Positions 1 to 8,980 of a stretch of DNA of 46,627 nucleotides are shown here, in pieces. The notes under the pieces were generated by a model. That model did no database searches and was not told where the DNA came from. It saw nothing but the letters and a program-made list of their open reading frames with translations. Every line of letters begins with the position of its first letter. The stretch's first letter is position 1. This DNA is from Bacilli bacterium (lineage in GTDB: Bacteria > Bacillota_I > Bacilli_A > RF39 > UBA660). The stretch spans positions 1 through 46,627 of the forward strand of contig JAFQTN010000014.1 in assembly GCA_017409025.1 (NCBI GenBank). Reading direction: 5' to 3'. The position numbers were made by a program, and so were the translations under genes.

Positions 1-14
1 AACATTTTTCCAAC

Positions 15-80
15 AAAAAAGTAAGGTTTAGTAAGCTTAAAATTCGGTAAAACAATAAGCAACCTTACAAATTAATTATA
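15..80 (-). other. possible small transcript or hairpin with T-tract at window edge
   Basis: Read on the minus strand, a TATAAT (75-80) is followed about seven bases later by GTAAGGTT (61-68). Its complement AACCTTAC (21-28) is followed directly by six T. This could be a short RNA with a terminator, or the hairpin end of something lying left of the window. No good -35 is visible 17 bases upstream. Nothing else is recognised in 1-137. Confidence 0.25.
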
Positions 81-137
81 CTCTATTTTTGAAAAAAATA
101 AAAGACTATTAACAAAATTTACTTTGTCAACAGTCTG

Positions 138-184
138 AAAAGTTAATGTAATAAATTTACATTAACTTTTTTTTTTGATATAAT
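138..184 (+). promoter_or_regulatory. arc operon promoter overlapped by a perfect palindrome
   Basis: A 14-bp perfect inverted repeat (arms 138-151 and 157-170, core AGTTAATGTAA, 5-base loop) is followed by a T-run to 176. Overlapping it is a promoter: TTTACA at 156-161, a 17-base spacer, and TATAAT at 179-184. The start codon of arcA is about 47 bases on. The palindrome may be the rho-independent terminator of a gene left of the window, an operator for a repressor or activator of the arc operon, or both. It does not look like an ArgR box (TGAAT/ATTCA halves). Which role is real cannot be told from sequence. Confidence 0.6.
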
Positions 185-230
185 TTTTATAGTAGGGTAA
201 CTACATAAAAAGAGAATATGGAGGATAAGA

Positions 231-1454
231 ATGATTAATGTAAAAAGTGAGATAATGTCACTTAAGAGAGTATTATTGCATAGGCCTGGTAATGAGTTAT
301 TAAATTTAACACCTGATTCATTACAAAGATTACTATTTGATGATATTCCTTATTTAAAAATAGCAAGGGAAGAACATGATGAATTTGCTAGGATTTTAAA
401 ATCTAATGGAGTAGAAGTAGTATATCTTGAAGATTTAATGACTGAAGTATTAGATTTAAATCCAGAATTAAAAGAAAAATTTATTAGACAATTTGTATAT
501 GAAGCTGGAATTAAAACACCAAAATATAAGAATAGTGTAATTAAATTTTTGATGGGGTATACTGATAATAAAGAATTAGTTTTAAAAACGATGGAAGGTA
601 TTAATATTAATGAACTTCATGCGATGGAAAGGGATATGGAACATTCATTGGTAGACTTAGTTACTGAAGAATCTAAATTTTTAGCAGATCCAATGCCTAA
701 TTTAGTGTTTACTAGAGATCCATTTGCGTCTATTGGGAATGGTATTAGTTTAAATAAAATGTATTCAGTAACTAGATGTAGAGAAACAATATATGCTGAA
801 TATATATTTAATTATCATCCTGATTATAAAGATACAGTTAAATATTATGATAGATATAATCCGTATCATATTGAAGGTGGAGATATATTAGTACTTAATG
901 ATCATATATTAGCTATTGGGGTTAGTCAGAGAACATTACCTGAATCAATAGAACAATTAGGATTAAATTTATTTAAAGATCCAGAATGTCCTTTTGATAC
1001 AGTATTAGCATTTACTATTCCTAATGCACGTGCATTTATGCATTTAGATACAGTTTTTACTCAAATAGATTATGATAAATTTACATATCATCCTGGTATT
1101 ATGGATACTTTACAAGTATTTGAAATAAAAGAAGATGTTATTGAAGGTGTTAAAGTTAGAGAAATAAATGATAGTTTAGAAAATATTTTGGAAAAATATT
1201 TAAAAAGAGATATTACTTTAATACCTTGTGGTGGAGGAGATAAAGTAATATCAGAAAGAGAACAATGGAATGATGGTTCTAATACTTTGTGTATAGCACC
1301 AGGAGTAGTAATTGTATATGATAGAAATAATATTACTAATTCAGTTTTAAGAAGATATGGTATTAAAGTATTAGAAATGCATGGTTCTGAACTTTCTCGT
1401 GGTAGAGGTGGACCAAGATGTATGAGTATGCCACTTATTAGGGAGGATAGATAA
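231..1454 (+). CDS. arcA: arginine deiminase
   Basis: Hydrolyses arginine to citrulline and ammonia, the first step of the cytosolic arginine deiminase pathway. The 407 residues are the usual family length. Visible hallmarks are [13 protein letters not shown] near residue 158, the HIEGGD segment near 214, and the C-terminal [12 protein letters not shown], whose Cys (about residue 397) is the catalytic nucleophile. The start at 231 is fixed by GGAGG at 220-224, six bases before ATG. It is the first gene of arcA-arcB-arcC-yfcC: the stop TAA shares one base with the arcB ATG (TAATG), so translational coupling is likely. Transcription probably starts from the 156-184 promoter. Confidence 0.97.
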   Translation: MINVKSEIMSLKRVLLHRPGNELLNLTPDSLQRLLFDDIPYLKIAREEHDEFARILKSNGVEVVYLEDLMTEVLDLNPELKEKFIRQFVYEAGIKTPKYKNSVIKFLMGYTDNKELVLKTMEGININELHAMERDMEHSLVDLVTEESKFLADPMPNLVFTRDPFASIGNGISLNKMYSVTRCRETIYAEYIFNYHPDYKDTVKYYDRYNPYHIEGGDILVLNDHILAIGVSQRTLPESIEQLGLNLFKDPECPFDTVLAFTIPNARAFMHLDTVFTQIDYDKFTYHPGIMDTLQVFEIKEDVIEGVKVREINDSLENILEKYLKRDITLIPCGGGDKVISEREQWNDGSNTLCIAPGVVIVYDRNNITNSVLRRYGIKVLEMHGSELSRGRGGPRCMSMPLIREDR

Positions 1455-2473
1455 TGAATTTAAAAGGCAGAGACTTTTTAAAACTATTAGATTATACTCC
1501 AGAAGAGATTAGATATTTAATTGATTTAGCTAAAAAATTTAAAATAATGAAACATGAGGGCGTAGAGCATAAATTTCTAAGTGGTAAAAATATTGTAATA
1601 TTATTTGAAAAAGATAGTACTAGAACTAGATGTTCATTTGAAGTTGCTGGTTATGATTTAGGAATGGGTGTTACTTATTTAGGTCCTACCGGTAGTCAAA
1701 TGGGTAAAAAAGAAAGTATTGCTGATACTGCAAGAGTATTATCTAGAATGTATGATGGTATTGAATATAGAGGTTTTAGTCAAGAAATAGTAGAAGATAT
1801 TGCTAGATATTCAGATAAACCTGTTTGGAATGGACTTACTGATAGTTTTCATCCTACTCAAATGTTAGCAGATATTATGACTGCAGAAGAACATTTAGGT
1901 GATATGAAGGGAAAAACAATTGTTTTTAGTGGAGATACTAGAAATAATATAGGTAATTCTTTAATGGTTGTTTGTGCTAAACTTGGAATTAATTTTACAG
2001 CGTGTGCTCCAAAAGAATTATGGCCTGAAGAATCTTTGGTGGAAACGTGTAAAAGAATTGCTAGTCAAACAGGTTCAATAATTCGTATGACTGAAGATGT
2101 TATGGAAGGTACTAGAGATGCTCATGTAATATACGCTGATGTATGGGTATCAATGGGTGAACCGGAAGAAAAATGGGCTGAGAGAATTAAGTTATTAAAA
2201 CCTTATCAAGTAACTATGGATATGATGAATAATGCTAATAAAGATGCAATATTTTTACATTGCTTACCATCATTTCATGATACTAATACGACAATTGGTA
2301 AAGATATACAAGAAAAATTTGGACTTACTGAAATGGAAGTTACAAATGAAGTGTTTGAAAGTAGTAAATCAAAAGTATTTGATGAAGCAGAAAATAGAAT
2401 GCATACAATAAAAGCAGTAATGTATGCAACGATGGGGGAAGATTATGAGGATAGTAGTAGCGCTTGGAGGTAA
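1454..2473 (+). CDS. arcB: ornithine carbamoyltransferase, catabolic
   Basis: Converts citrulline plus phosphate to ornithine and carbamoyl phosphate in the deiminase pathway. The carbamoyl-phosphate loop STRTR is at residues 55-59, the HPTQ motif is near 133, and HCLP (ornithine/catalytic Cys region) is near 269-272. At 339 residues it has the normal length. Its position between arcA and arcC argues for the catabolic role; the fold alone does not separate catabolic ArcB from biosynthetic ArgF. The last nine codons and stop overlap arcC by 29 bases, giving a hydrophilic tail ending SSSAWR whose sequence is shaped by the arcC ribosome site and start. Confidence 0.96.
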   Translation: MNLKGRDFLKLLDYTPEEIRYLIDLAKKFKIMKHEGVEHKFLSGKNIVILFEKDSTRTRCSFEVAGYDLGMGVTYLGPTGSQMGKKESIADTARVLSRMYDGIEYRGFSQEIVEDIARYSDKPVWNGLTDSFHPTQMLADIMTAEEHLGDMKGKTIVFSGDTRNNIGNSLMVVCAKLGINFTACAPKELWPEESLVETCKRIASQTGSIIRMTEDVMEGTRDAHVIYADVWVSMGEPEEKWAERIKLLKPYQVTMDMMNNANKDAIFLHCLPSFHDTNTTIGKDIQEKFGLTEMEVTNEVFESSKSKVFDEAENRMHTIKAVMYATMGEDYEDSSSAWR

Positions 2474-3377
2474 TGCTTTAGGTAAAACTCCAGAAGAACA
2501 ATTAGAATTAGTAAAAGAGACTGCAAAACAAATTGTTAAAATAGTTGAAGCTGGATATGAGGTAGTTGTGGTTCATGGAAATGGACCACAGGTTGGAATG
2601 ATAAATTTAGCGTTTGATAGTTCATATCAAAATGAAAGCGGAACACCACTTATGCCATTTGCTGAATGTGGTGCTATGAGTCAAGGTTATATAGGGTATC
2701 ATTTACAACAAACTATTACAGATGAATTAAATTTAAAGAAAATAGATAAAGAATGTGTGACAATCATTACGCAGGTTGAAGTAGATCCTGATGATCCTGC
2801 ATTTGATAATCCGACTAAACCTGTAGGAATGTTTTATAGCAAAGAACAGGCAAAAGAAATTGAAAAAGAAAAGGGCTATACATTTGTAGAAGATGCTGGT
2901 AGGGGCTATAGGAGAGTAGTACCGTCTCCAAAACCTGTCAGTATCGTGGAACAGGATGTTATAAGACAACTTGTAAGTGATGGAAATATTGTAATTACAT
3001 GTGGTGGTGGTGGAATACCTGTAAGAGTAGATAGAAAAGATGGTTATGAAGGTGTAGATGCTGTTATTGATAAAGATTTTGCAGCATGTAAATTAGCTAA
3101 AGTAATTGATGCAGATGTTTTATTAATTCTTACAGCGGTATCTAAGGTATGCATTGGATTTAATACTCCAGAACAGAAAGAACTTGATGAAATTACTATT
3201 CATGAGGCTTTAGAATATGTTTCTCGTGGTGAATTTGCTAAGGGAAGTATGCTTCCTAAAGTAGAAGCGTGTATTGATTTTGTCAGGGATTCATCAAATG
3301 GAATTGCAATTATTTCGGCACTTAAAGATGGGCTTAGTGCTTTAAATGGAAAAACAGGTACTAGAATAACTAAATAA
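2445..3377 (+). CDS. arcC: carbamate kinase
   Basis: Transfers phosphate from carbamoyl phosphate to ADP, giving ATP, CO2 and ammonia: the energy-yielding step of the pathway. The protein begins [13 protein letters not shown], the typical amino-acid-kinase family N terminus. HGNGPQVG follows near residue 45 and CGGGGIPV near 190. I chose ATG 2445 (310 residues) and not the in-frame ATG at 2424, because GGGGGAAG at 2434-2441 is correctly spaced and family members start at this point. It overlaps the end of arcB by 29 bases, so re-initiation or coupled translation is likely. Confidence 0.96.
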   Translation: MRIVVALGGNALGKTPEEQLELVKETAKQIVKIVEAGYEVVVVHGNGPQVGMINLAFDSSYQNESGTPLMPFAECGAMSQGYIGYHLQQTITDELNLKKIDKECVTIITQVEVDPDDPAFDNPTKPVGMFYSKEQAKEIEKEKGYTFVEDAGRGYRRVVPSPKPVSIVEQDVIRQLVSDGNIVITCGGGGIPVRVDRKDGYEGVDAVIDKDFAACKLAKVIDADVLLILTAVSKVCIGFNTPEQKELDEITIHEALEYVSRGEFAKGSMLPKVEACIDFVRDSSNGIAIISALKDGLSALNGKTGTRITK

Positions 3378-3390
3378 GAAGGGAGAAAAA

Positions 3391-4830
3391 ATGACAAAGA
3401 AAAAAAGTAAAAAGACAATGCTTTCTGCTTTCTCAATAATACTTATTATGATAGCAGTATTAGCAATTGTCTCTCATTTATTACCACAAGCACAGTTTAT
3501 AAATGATGAGATAGTAAATGGTAGTGGTGTAGTTGGTGCTAAATTATCAGAAGTTCTAATGAGTCCAATATTAGGATTTCAAGATGCTATGGATGTGTGT
3601 GTATTTATTATAATACTTGGTGCATTTTTAGCTGTAGTTACTAAAACAGGGGCGCTTGAAACAGGGATAAAGGTTTTAATTAAAAAATTAAAGGGAAGAG
3701 AATTATTATTAATTCCAATACTTATGTTTATCTTTAGTATTGGTGGAACAACATATGGAATGTTAGAAGAAACTGTAGGTTTTTATGCATTATTAGCTGC
3801 GACAATGGTTGCTGCTGGAATGGATACTATCGTTGCTTCTGCGACAATATTACTTGGTGCAGGAGTAGGTGTACTAGGATCTACTATTAATCCTTTTGCT
3901 GTAGGCGCGGCAGTAGATGCATTACCAGAAGGAATTGTAGTTAATCAAGGGGTAATTATCGCAATTGGGATAGCACTTTGGTTGGTAGCTTATGTAATTG
4001 CAGTATTATTTGTAATGAATTATGCTAAGAAAGTTAAGAAAGATAAAGGGTCAACATTTTTATCACTTCAAGAACAAAAAGCAATGGAAAGAAGATATGG
4101 CAAGAAAGAAGAAAATGCAGATGTTAAATTAACTGGAAAACAAAAGGTAACATTATGGATATTTGGTTTATCATTTTTAGTAATGATAATAGGATTTATT
4201 CCATGGGATTCTTTAGGAATAGAATTTTTCTTAGATAAAACAGGATTTTTAACTGGATCTCCACTTGGTTGGTGGTGGTTTAATGAAGGGTCTCTTTGGT
4301 TTTTGATAGTTACAATTTTACTATGTGTAGTTAATAGATTTAGTGAGAAAGAAACTGTTGAAACATTTATGGATGGTGCCGATGATATGATTAGTGTAAT
4401 ATTAATTATTGGTGTTGCACGTGGGGTATCTGTTTTAATGAGTCAAACATATTTAGATAACTATATTATTTATAATGCAGCAGAATTATTAAAAGGAATG
4501 CCTGCAATATTATATGCTCCATGTAATTTTATACTTCATATATTCTTATCTGTTTTAGTGCCTTCTTCATCAGGAATAGCAACATTATCTACACCAATTA
4601 TGGCACCATTAACTAGTCAATTAGGATTTTCAGTTGAAGCTAATGTTATGATAATGGTTGCTGCCAATGGACTTGTAAATTTAATTACTCCAACATGTGG
4701 AGCAATTATGGGTGGGCTTGCTTTAGCTCGTGTAGAATATTCTACTTGGGCTAAGTGGTCATGGAAAGCAGTATTATATATAGGACTTGCATCAGTTATT
4801 ATTTTAACTTTAGCAATGTTAATATTTTAA
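3391..4830 (+). CDS. YfcC-family transporter, probable arginine/ornithine antiporter
   Basis: A polytopic membrane protein of 479 residues with about a dozen hydrophobic segments and a charged cytoplasmic loop near residues 205-250. Its sequence resembles the YfcC/DcuC-type carrier family, for example GGTTYGMLEETVGFYAL and the C-terminal NLITPTCGAIMGG. Members linked to arc operons are thought to exchange arginine for ornithine; here that role is inferred from position, 13 bases after arcC and before the operon terminator. Substrate cannot be read from sequence. AAGGGAG at 3379-3385 supports the start. It is not the LysP/APC-type ArcD of many lactobacilli. Confidence 0.85.
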   Translation: MTKKKSKKTMLSAFSIILIMIAVLAIVSHLLPQAQFINDEIVNGSGVVGAKLSEVLMSPILGFQDAMDVCVFIIILGAFLAVVTKTGALETGIKVLIKKLKGRELLLIPILMFIFSIGGTTYGMLEETVGFYALLAATMVAAGMDTIVASATILLGAGVGVLGSTINPFAVGAAVDALPEGIVVNQGVIIAIGIALWLVAYVIAVLFVMNYAKKVKKDKGSTFLSLQEQKAMERRYGKKEENADVKLTGKQKVTLWIFGLSFLVMIIGFIPWDSLGIEFFLDKTGFLTGSPLGWWWFNEGSLWFLIVTILLCVVNRFSEKETVETFMDGADDMISVILIIGVARGVSVLMSQTYLDNYIIYNAAELLKGMPAILYAPCNFILHIFLSVLVPSSSGIATLSTPIMAPLTSQLGFSVEANVMIMVAANGLVNLITPTCGAIMGGLALARVEYSTWAKWSWKAVLYIGLASVIILTLAMLIF

Positions 4831-4832
4831 TT

Positions 4833-4878
4833 AATAAGAACTTCATTGTTCGTAAAAAACAATGAGGTTCTTATTTTT
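4833..4878 (+). terminator. terminator of the arc operon
   Basis: An 18-bp stem (4833-4850 with 4858-4875, one G-T pair) with a 7-base loop runs into a T-tract. It is the strongest hairpin in the first 5 kb and closes arcA-yfcC. Confidence 0.92.
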
Positions 4879-4915
4879 GATGATATTATTAATTATAATG
4901 AGGATAATTGTAAAA

Positions 4916-4944
4916 TTGACTTTTTTAAAGAAGTATGATAGAAT
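4916..4944 (+). promoter_or_regulatory. promoter of the gene at 4963
   Basis: TTGACT (4916-4921), a 17-base spacer, and TAGAAT (4939-4944). It lies 19 bases before an ATG that has an AGGTGA ribosome site. Confidence 0.7.
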
Positions 4945-4962
4945 TTTCTAGCAGGTGAAAAA

Positions 4963-5499
4963 ATGAAAAAGATATATACATTTACACTAGAGAGTGATGA
5001 ATATCCCTCGGAAAAATTTAATAATACTCTCAAATTAGTTGCTTATATGTTATATATGGAAATTTATACATGTGATGAAGAAGATTATATTCCTTTAGTT
5101 ATAAATAATAAAATAAATAGTAATAATTTTAAAAATGATAATAATTATAACGGTTACAATAGTTATAATTTTGAATATGATATGGTAATAGATGGAAAAG
5201 TTTATTATGAACCATTTATTATTGGAACTAATTCTTTTGGCTTTACAGTAATTGATGAGAGAATTGATGAGGAAACTATTCGAGAATCTTTGGAATATGT
5301 TTTAAGATTATTAAATTTAAATTATAGGTATACGATAAATACTGTTAGTTATGAAGCAGTAGATATGGAAGATGAAAAAAATAGAAAAAAAGCTATTAGT
5401 CATGTGTTTGAAAATTTAGGTGTTAAAATGGAAAATCCATTAGTTCTTAAGTTAATTAAAAGTATAAGAAGTATTAATAAACATAATGAAGAATGGTAA
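4963..5499 (+). CDS. hypothetical protein
   Basis: 178 residues, not recognised. There is no signal peptide or membrane segment, so it is probably cytosolic. The sequence is acidic and rich in Tyr and Asn, with a low-complexity Asn/Tyr stretch around residues 48-70 that looks like a flexible loop. It has its own promoter (4916-4944) and its own terminator, so it is transcribed as a single gene. It sits between the arc operon and an SDR/PLP-enzyme/murD group, with nothing to tie it to either. Confidence 0.75.
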   Translation: MKKIYTFTLESDEYPSEKFNNTLKLVAYMLYMEIYTCDEEDYIPLVINNKINSNNFKNDNNYNGYNSYNFEYDMVIDGKVYYEPFIIGTNSFGFTVIDERIDEETIRESLEYVLRLLNLNYRYTINTVSYEAVDMEDEKNRKKAISHVFENLGVKMENPLVLKLIKSIRSINKHNEEW

Positions 5500-5527
5500 G
5501 AAGATAGTTATTTATCTTCTTTTTCTT
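5498..5527 (+). terminator. terminator after the gene at 4963
   Basis: Stem AAGAAGATA (5498-5506) with TATCTTCTT (5513-5521), followed by T-rich sequence. It overlaps the last bases of the stop codon. Confidence 0.8.
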
Positions 5528-5569
5528 TTAATAATTAGAAGTTTATGATAAAATTAGTATGTGATGTGT

Positions 5570-6268
5570 ATGAGATGTGTTTTAATTATTGGAGGTAACT
5601 CTGATATAGGTATAAGTTTAGCTAATTATTTTATAAGTAAAGATTATAATGTGGTTATAGGTTATCATAATGATAATAATAAATATATAGATAGTGTTAA
5701 ATATATCAAATGTGATGTTACGGATACTGATAGTATTGAGAAGATTATATTGGATACTAAGAATATGTATGGAAATATAGATATAATAATTAATTTAGCA
5801 TGTATATCTATGGACAATAGCTTTTTAAATAAGACTAAAGAAGAATTTATGAAGGTATTAGAAGTTAATTTAGTTGGCACTTTTTTATGTAATCAGATAT
5901 ATTCTAGATATATAGATGATGGTTTAATTATTAATATAGCTAGTACTGACGGAGTAGATACTTATAGTGAATATAGTATAGATTATAGTGCTTCTAAGTC
6001 GGGGGTTATTAATATTAGTAAAAGTGTATCTTTATGTACTAAAAATAAAATATTATGTATAGCTCCTAATTGGATAGATAGTAATAGTACTAGATGTATG
6101 AATAAGGAATATTTAGAAAGTGAATTAAAGAGAATTAAACAAGATAGACTTATTACTATGGATGAATTTATATTAGGTTTTGATAAAATAATTAATAGTA
6201 AGTTTAATAGTGGAGATATATTTAGAATAGATATAAAGGATGGTGAATTATGGGTAGAAAAAATATAG
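5570..6268 (+). CDS. SDR-family NAD(P)-dependent oxidoreductase
   Basis: A short-chain dehydrogenase/reductase of about 232 residues. The nucleotide-binding loop is GGNSDIG near residue 7, and the YxxxK catalytic pair is in YSASKS near residue 140, preceded by the IASTDG serine segment. The usual NNAG is NLACIS here. The FabG/YmfI branch is the closest resemblance I see, but the substrate is unknown. Possible starts are GTG 5561, ATG 5564 and ATG 5570; I prefer 5570, which leaves GTGATG as a weak ribosome site and puts the Rossmann strand right after the start. It overlaps the next gene by 19 bases. Confidence 0.82.
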   Translation: MRCVLIIGGNSDIGISLANYFISKDYNVVIGYHNDNNKYIDSVKYIKCDVTDTDSIEKIILDTKNMYGNIDIIINLACISMDNSFLNKTKEEFMKVLEVNLVGTFLCNQIYSRYIDDGLIINIASTDGVDTYSEYSIDYSASKSGVINISKSVSLCTKNKILCIAPNWIDSNSTRCMNKEYLESELKRIKQDRLITMDEFILGFDKIINSKFNSGDIFRIDIKDGELWVEKI

Positions 6269-7488
6269 TAGAATTTGTTTATGAATGTGAAGAAAATATT
6301 AAAGAACAACTTGGTGAAGTGGATAAAATTAGTTTTTTTAATAGTATGAAGGTATTAACTGCATTTCATAATAATAAGATTAGTAGTAGTCATTTTGAAG
6401 GTACTACAGGATATGGTTATGATGATATAGGTAGAGATGCTATAGAAAGTGTATATGCTTCAGTATTTAGATGTGAAGATGCACTAGTAAGAAGTCAATT
6501 TATATCTGGTACTCATGCATTAACTATAGCAATGAGTGCAATGCTTCGCCCAGGGGATGTAATGTTATCTATTAGTGGTAAACCTTATGATACTTTAGAT
6601 AAAGTTATTGGAATAGTAAAAAATGATAGTAGTCTTATTAGTTATGGTATTAAGTATGAACAAGTAGATTTAATTGATGGAGAGTTTGATAAGAGTGAAA
6701 TTATCAAAGCATTACTTAAAAAGAGAGTTAAATTAATAACTATTCAAAGAAGTAAGGGTTATTCTACTAGAGGAAGTATTTCTATTGATAAAGTAGAAAA
6801 AATAATAGGGGATATTAGAAAAGTAGATAAAGAAGTTATTATAATGGTAGATAACTGTTATTGTGAATTTGTAGATTATAGGGAACCTACTGAAGTAGGA
6901 GCTGATTTGGTAGTTGGTAGTTTAATTAAGAATCTAGGTGGGGGGATTGCTACGAACGGAGCATATATTTGTGGTAAGAAAGAATTAGTTGAATTATGTG
7001 CTGAACGTTTAAATGTTCCTGGTCAAGGAAAAGAAGTAGGACCATCTCTTGGTAATAATAAAATGTTATTACAGGGATTATATATGGCTCCATCTGTAGT
7101 TAGTGCTAGTTTAAAAACAGCAATATTAATGTCTTATGTAATGGAAAAATTAGGATATGATGTAGAACCAAGATATTCTGATAAAAGAGTAGATATAGTA
7201 CAAAATATTATATTTAGAAATAAATATAAATTAATAGATTTTTGTAAAGAAATACAAGCTAGTTCTGCAATAGATTCTAATGTTAGTCCAATACCTTCTG
7301 ATATGCCAGGATATACTGATCAAGTAATTATGGCATCTGGTAGTTTTACACAAGGATCTTCAATAGAACTTTCTTGTGATGGACCTTTACGTGAACCTTA
7401 TATTGCATATATGCAAGGAAGTTTAACATACGATTATGGGAAGTTAGCAGTTATAAATGTATGTAATAAATTTATGGAAGAAAAATAG
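6250..7488 (+). CDS. methionine gamma-lyase-family PLP protein (aluminium resistance/YnbB type)
   Basis: 412 residues with the fold-type I PLP pattern of the family once called aluminium resistance protein. It shows SGTHALTIAMSAMLRPGD near residue 95, VDNCYCEF near 202 (the Asp that contacts the PLP ring), and SLIKNLGGG near 228, with the Schiff-base Lys. Family members are related to Cys/Met-metabolism lyases, but the physiological reaction is poorly known. ATG 6250 has GGATGGTG upstream and lies inside the end of the SDR gene. murD follows after eight bases, so the three probably form one operon. Confidence 0.9.
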   Translation: MGRKNIVEFVYECEENIKEQLGEVDKISFFNSMKVLTAFHNNKISSSHFEGTTGYGYDDIGRDAIESVYASVFRCEDALVRSQFISGTHALTIAMSAMLRPGDVMLSISGKPYDTLDKVIGIVKNDSSLISYGIKYEQVDLIDGEFDKSEIIKALLKKRVKLITIQRSKGYSTRGSISIDKVEKIIGDIRKVDKEVIIMVDNCYCEFVDYREPTEVGADLVVGSLIKNLGGGIATNGAYICGKKELVELCAERLNVPGQGKEVGPSLGNNKMLLQGLYMAPSVVSASLKTAILMSYVMEKLGYDVEPRYSDKRVDIVQNIIFRNKYKLIDFCKEIQASSAIDSNVSPIPSDMPGYTDQVIMASGSFTQGSSIELSCDGPLREPYIAYMQGSLTYDYGKLAVINVCNKFMEEK

Positions 7489-7496
7489 GTGATAAG

Positions 7497-8834
7497 ATGA
7501 ATAAAAAGCTAGAACAGTTTAATAATAATTTAATTGGTAAAAAGATAGCTATTATTGGACTTGGTGTTAGTAATATACCGCTTCTTGATTATTTTAAAGA
7601 AATAAATTGTGAAGTTAGCTTATTTAATGAAAAAGATATTGATATTGATTTATCAAATTATAATTATAAATTATATGTAGGAGAGAATTGTCTAGATAAT
7701 TTAGTTGGTTTTGATATTATATTTAGATCACCAAGTTGTTTACCTAATAGAAAAGAAATAGTAGCTGAAAAGGAAAGAGGATGCTATGTTACTACTGAAA
7801 TAGAAGAAGTAATTAAACTTACTCCTTCTAAGGTTATTGGGGTAACTGGATCTGATGGGAAGACTACTACTACCACTTTAATAGACTTAGTATTAAGAAC
7901 TAATGGATATAAAACTTTTTTAGGTGGTAATATAGGAACTCCTTTATTTACTAAGATTAAAGATATGACTGAAGATGATATTTTGGTATTAGAACTTTCT
8001 TCTTTTCAACTTATGAATATGGAAGTTAGTCCATCTAGATCATTAATTACTAATATTAGTCCAAATCATTTGGATATTCATGGTAGTTATCGAGAATATA
8101 TTGATGCTAAATGCAATATTTATAAAAATAGTGATGGGATATTAGTTGTTAATGCTGATAATGAAATTACAAGTAAATTAGAATCAAATAGAGAAGTAAG
8201 ATATTTTAGTAGATATAATAAAACTAATTGTTTTTATGTATTGGATGGAAAGATATATTTTAAAGAAAAATTAGTATATGATACAAGTAATTTAAAAATA
8301 AGAGGAATACATAATCATGAAAATATTTGTGCATGTATGTCTTTAATATATGATATGGTGGATATAGATAAATCTTTTGCTGCTATTAGTAATTTTTCTG
8401 GTGTTGAACATAGACTAGAATTTGTTAGAGAAATTAATGGCGTAAAATGGTATAATGATTCTGTATCTTCTAGTCCTACTAGAACAATTGCTGGTCTTAG
8501 CTCATTTGATGAAGAGATAGTTTTAATAGCAGGTGGATATGATAAGAATTTAGATTATACTCCGATAGCTAGGCCAATACTAGATAAAGTTAAAGTATTA
8601 ATATTATTTGGTGATACTAAGGATAAAATATATCAAGCAGTAATAGACTCTAAGAAAGACGAAAATATAGATATATATTTATGTAATAGTTTATCTGAAG
8701 TAGCAAATAAAGCATATGAAGTTGCTAAAGAAAAACAGGTAGTATTATTTAGTCCTGCTAGTGCATCATTTGATATGTTTAAGAATTTTGCTGATAGGGG
8801 AATGCAATTTAAAGATATAGTAAACAAGTTATAA
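7497..8834 (+). CDS. murD: UDP-N-acetylmuramoyl-L-alanine:D-glutamate ligase
   Basis: Adds D-Glu to UDP-MurNAc-L-Ala in the cytosolic stage of peptidoglycan synthesis, using ATP. It has the Mur-ligase layout over 445 residues: an N-terminal UDP-binding Rossmann domain (GLGVSNIPLLDYF near 21), a central ATPase with GVTGSDGKTTTT near 116, NHLDIHGS near 190, and a C-terminal ligase domain. NDSVSSSPTR near 320 carries the Asp and Ser typical of MurD. AGGTGATAAG directly before ATG 7497 sets the start. Outside its usual mur/division cluster, it is paired here with the SDR and PLP genes. Confidence 0.95.
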   Translation: MNKKLEQFNNNLIGKKIAIIGLGVSNIPLLDYFKEINCEVSLFNEKDIDIDLSNYNYKLYVGENCLDNLVGFDIIFRSPSCLPNRKEIVAEKERGCYVTTEIEEVIKLTPSKVIGVTGSDGKTTTTTLIDLVLRTNGYKTFLGGNIGTPLFTKIKDMTEDDILVLELSSFQLMNMEVSPSRSLITNISPNHLDIHGSYREYIDAKCNIYKNSDGILVVNADNEITSKLESNREVRYFSRYNKTNCFYVLDGKIYFKEKLVYDTSNLKIRGIHNHENICACMSLIYDMVDIDKSFAAISNFSGVEHRLEFVREINGVKWYNDSVSSSPTRTIAGLSSFDEEIVLIAGGYDKNLDYTPIARPILDKVKVLILFGDTKDKIYQAVIDSKKDENIDIYLCNSLSEVANKAYEVAKEKQVVLFSPASASFDMFKNFADRGMQFKDIVNKL

Positions 8835-8891
8835 ATAATATTATTTTGTATAAATTACATGTAGTAGATGTTAAAAAATGTTGTATATTAA

Positions 8892-8916
8892 AAAGAGAAA
8901 AGTTATTTTTCTCTTT
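8892..8916 (+). terminator. weak hairpin after murD
   Basis: AAAGAGAAAA (8892-8901) pairs with TTTTCTCTTT (8907-8916). No T-run follows it, so termination may rely on the hairpin repeat just downstream. Confidence 0.4.
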
Positions 8917-8921
8917 GAATA

Positions 8922-8979
8922 AGTCAACAAAAAGTAGAGCACATTCTTTTTATGTGTCTACTTTTACTTTATCACTTCA
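8922..8979. repeat. 58-bp hairpin repeat, copy A
   Basis: Nearly identical to 24837-24896; the two differ by two substitutions and a 2-base length change in a T-run. It contains AAAAGTAGAGCACAT facing ATGTGTCTACTTTT, a stem with a one-base bulge, flanked by AGTCAACA on the left and TTTATCACTTCA on the right. Like the other copy it lies exactly between two convergent genes (murD and the minus-strand gene at 8981). A bidirectional terminator, or a relic of a mobile-element end, would both fit. Confidence 0.85.
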
Positions 8980-8980
8980 G

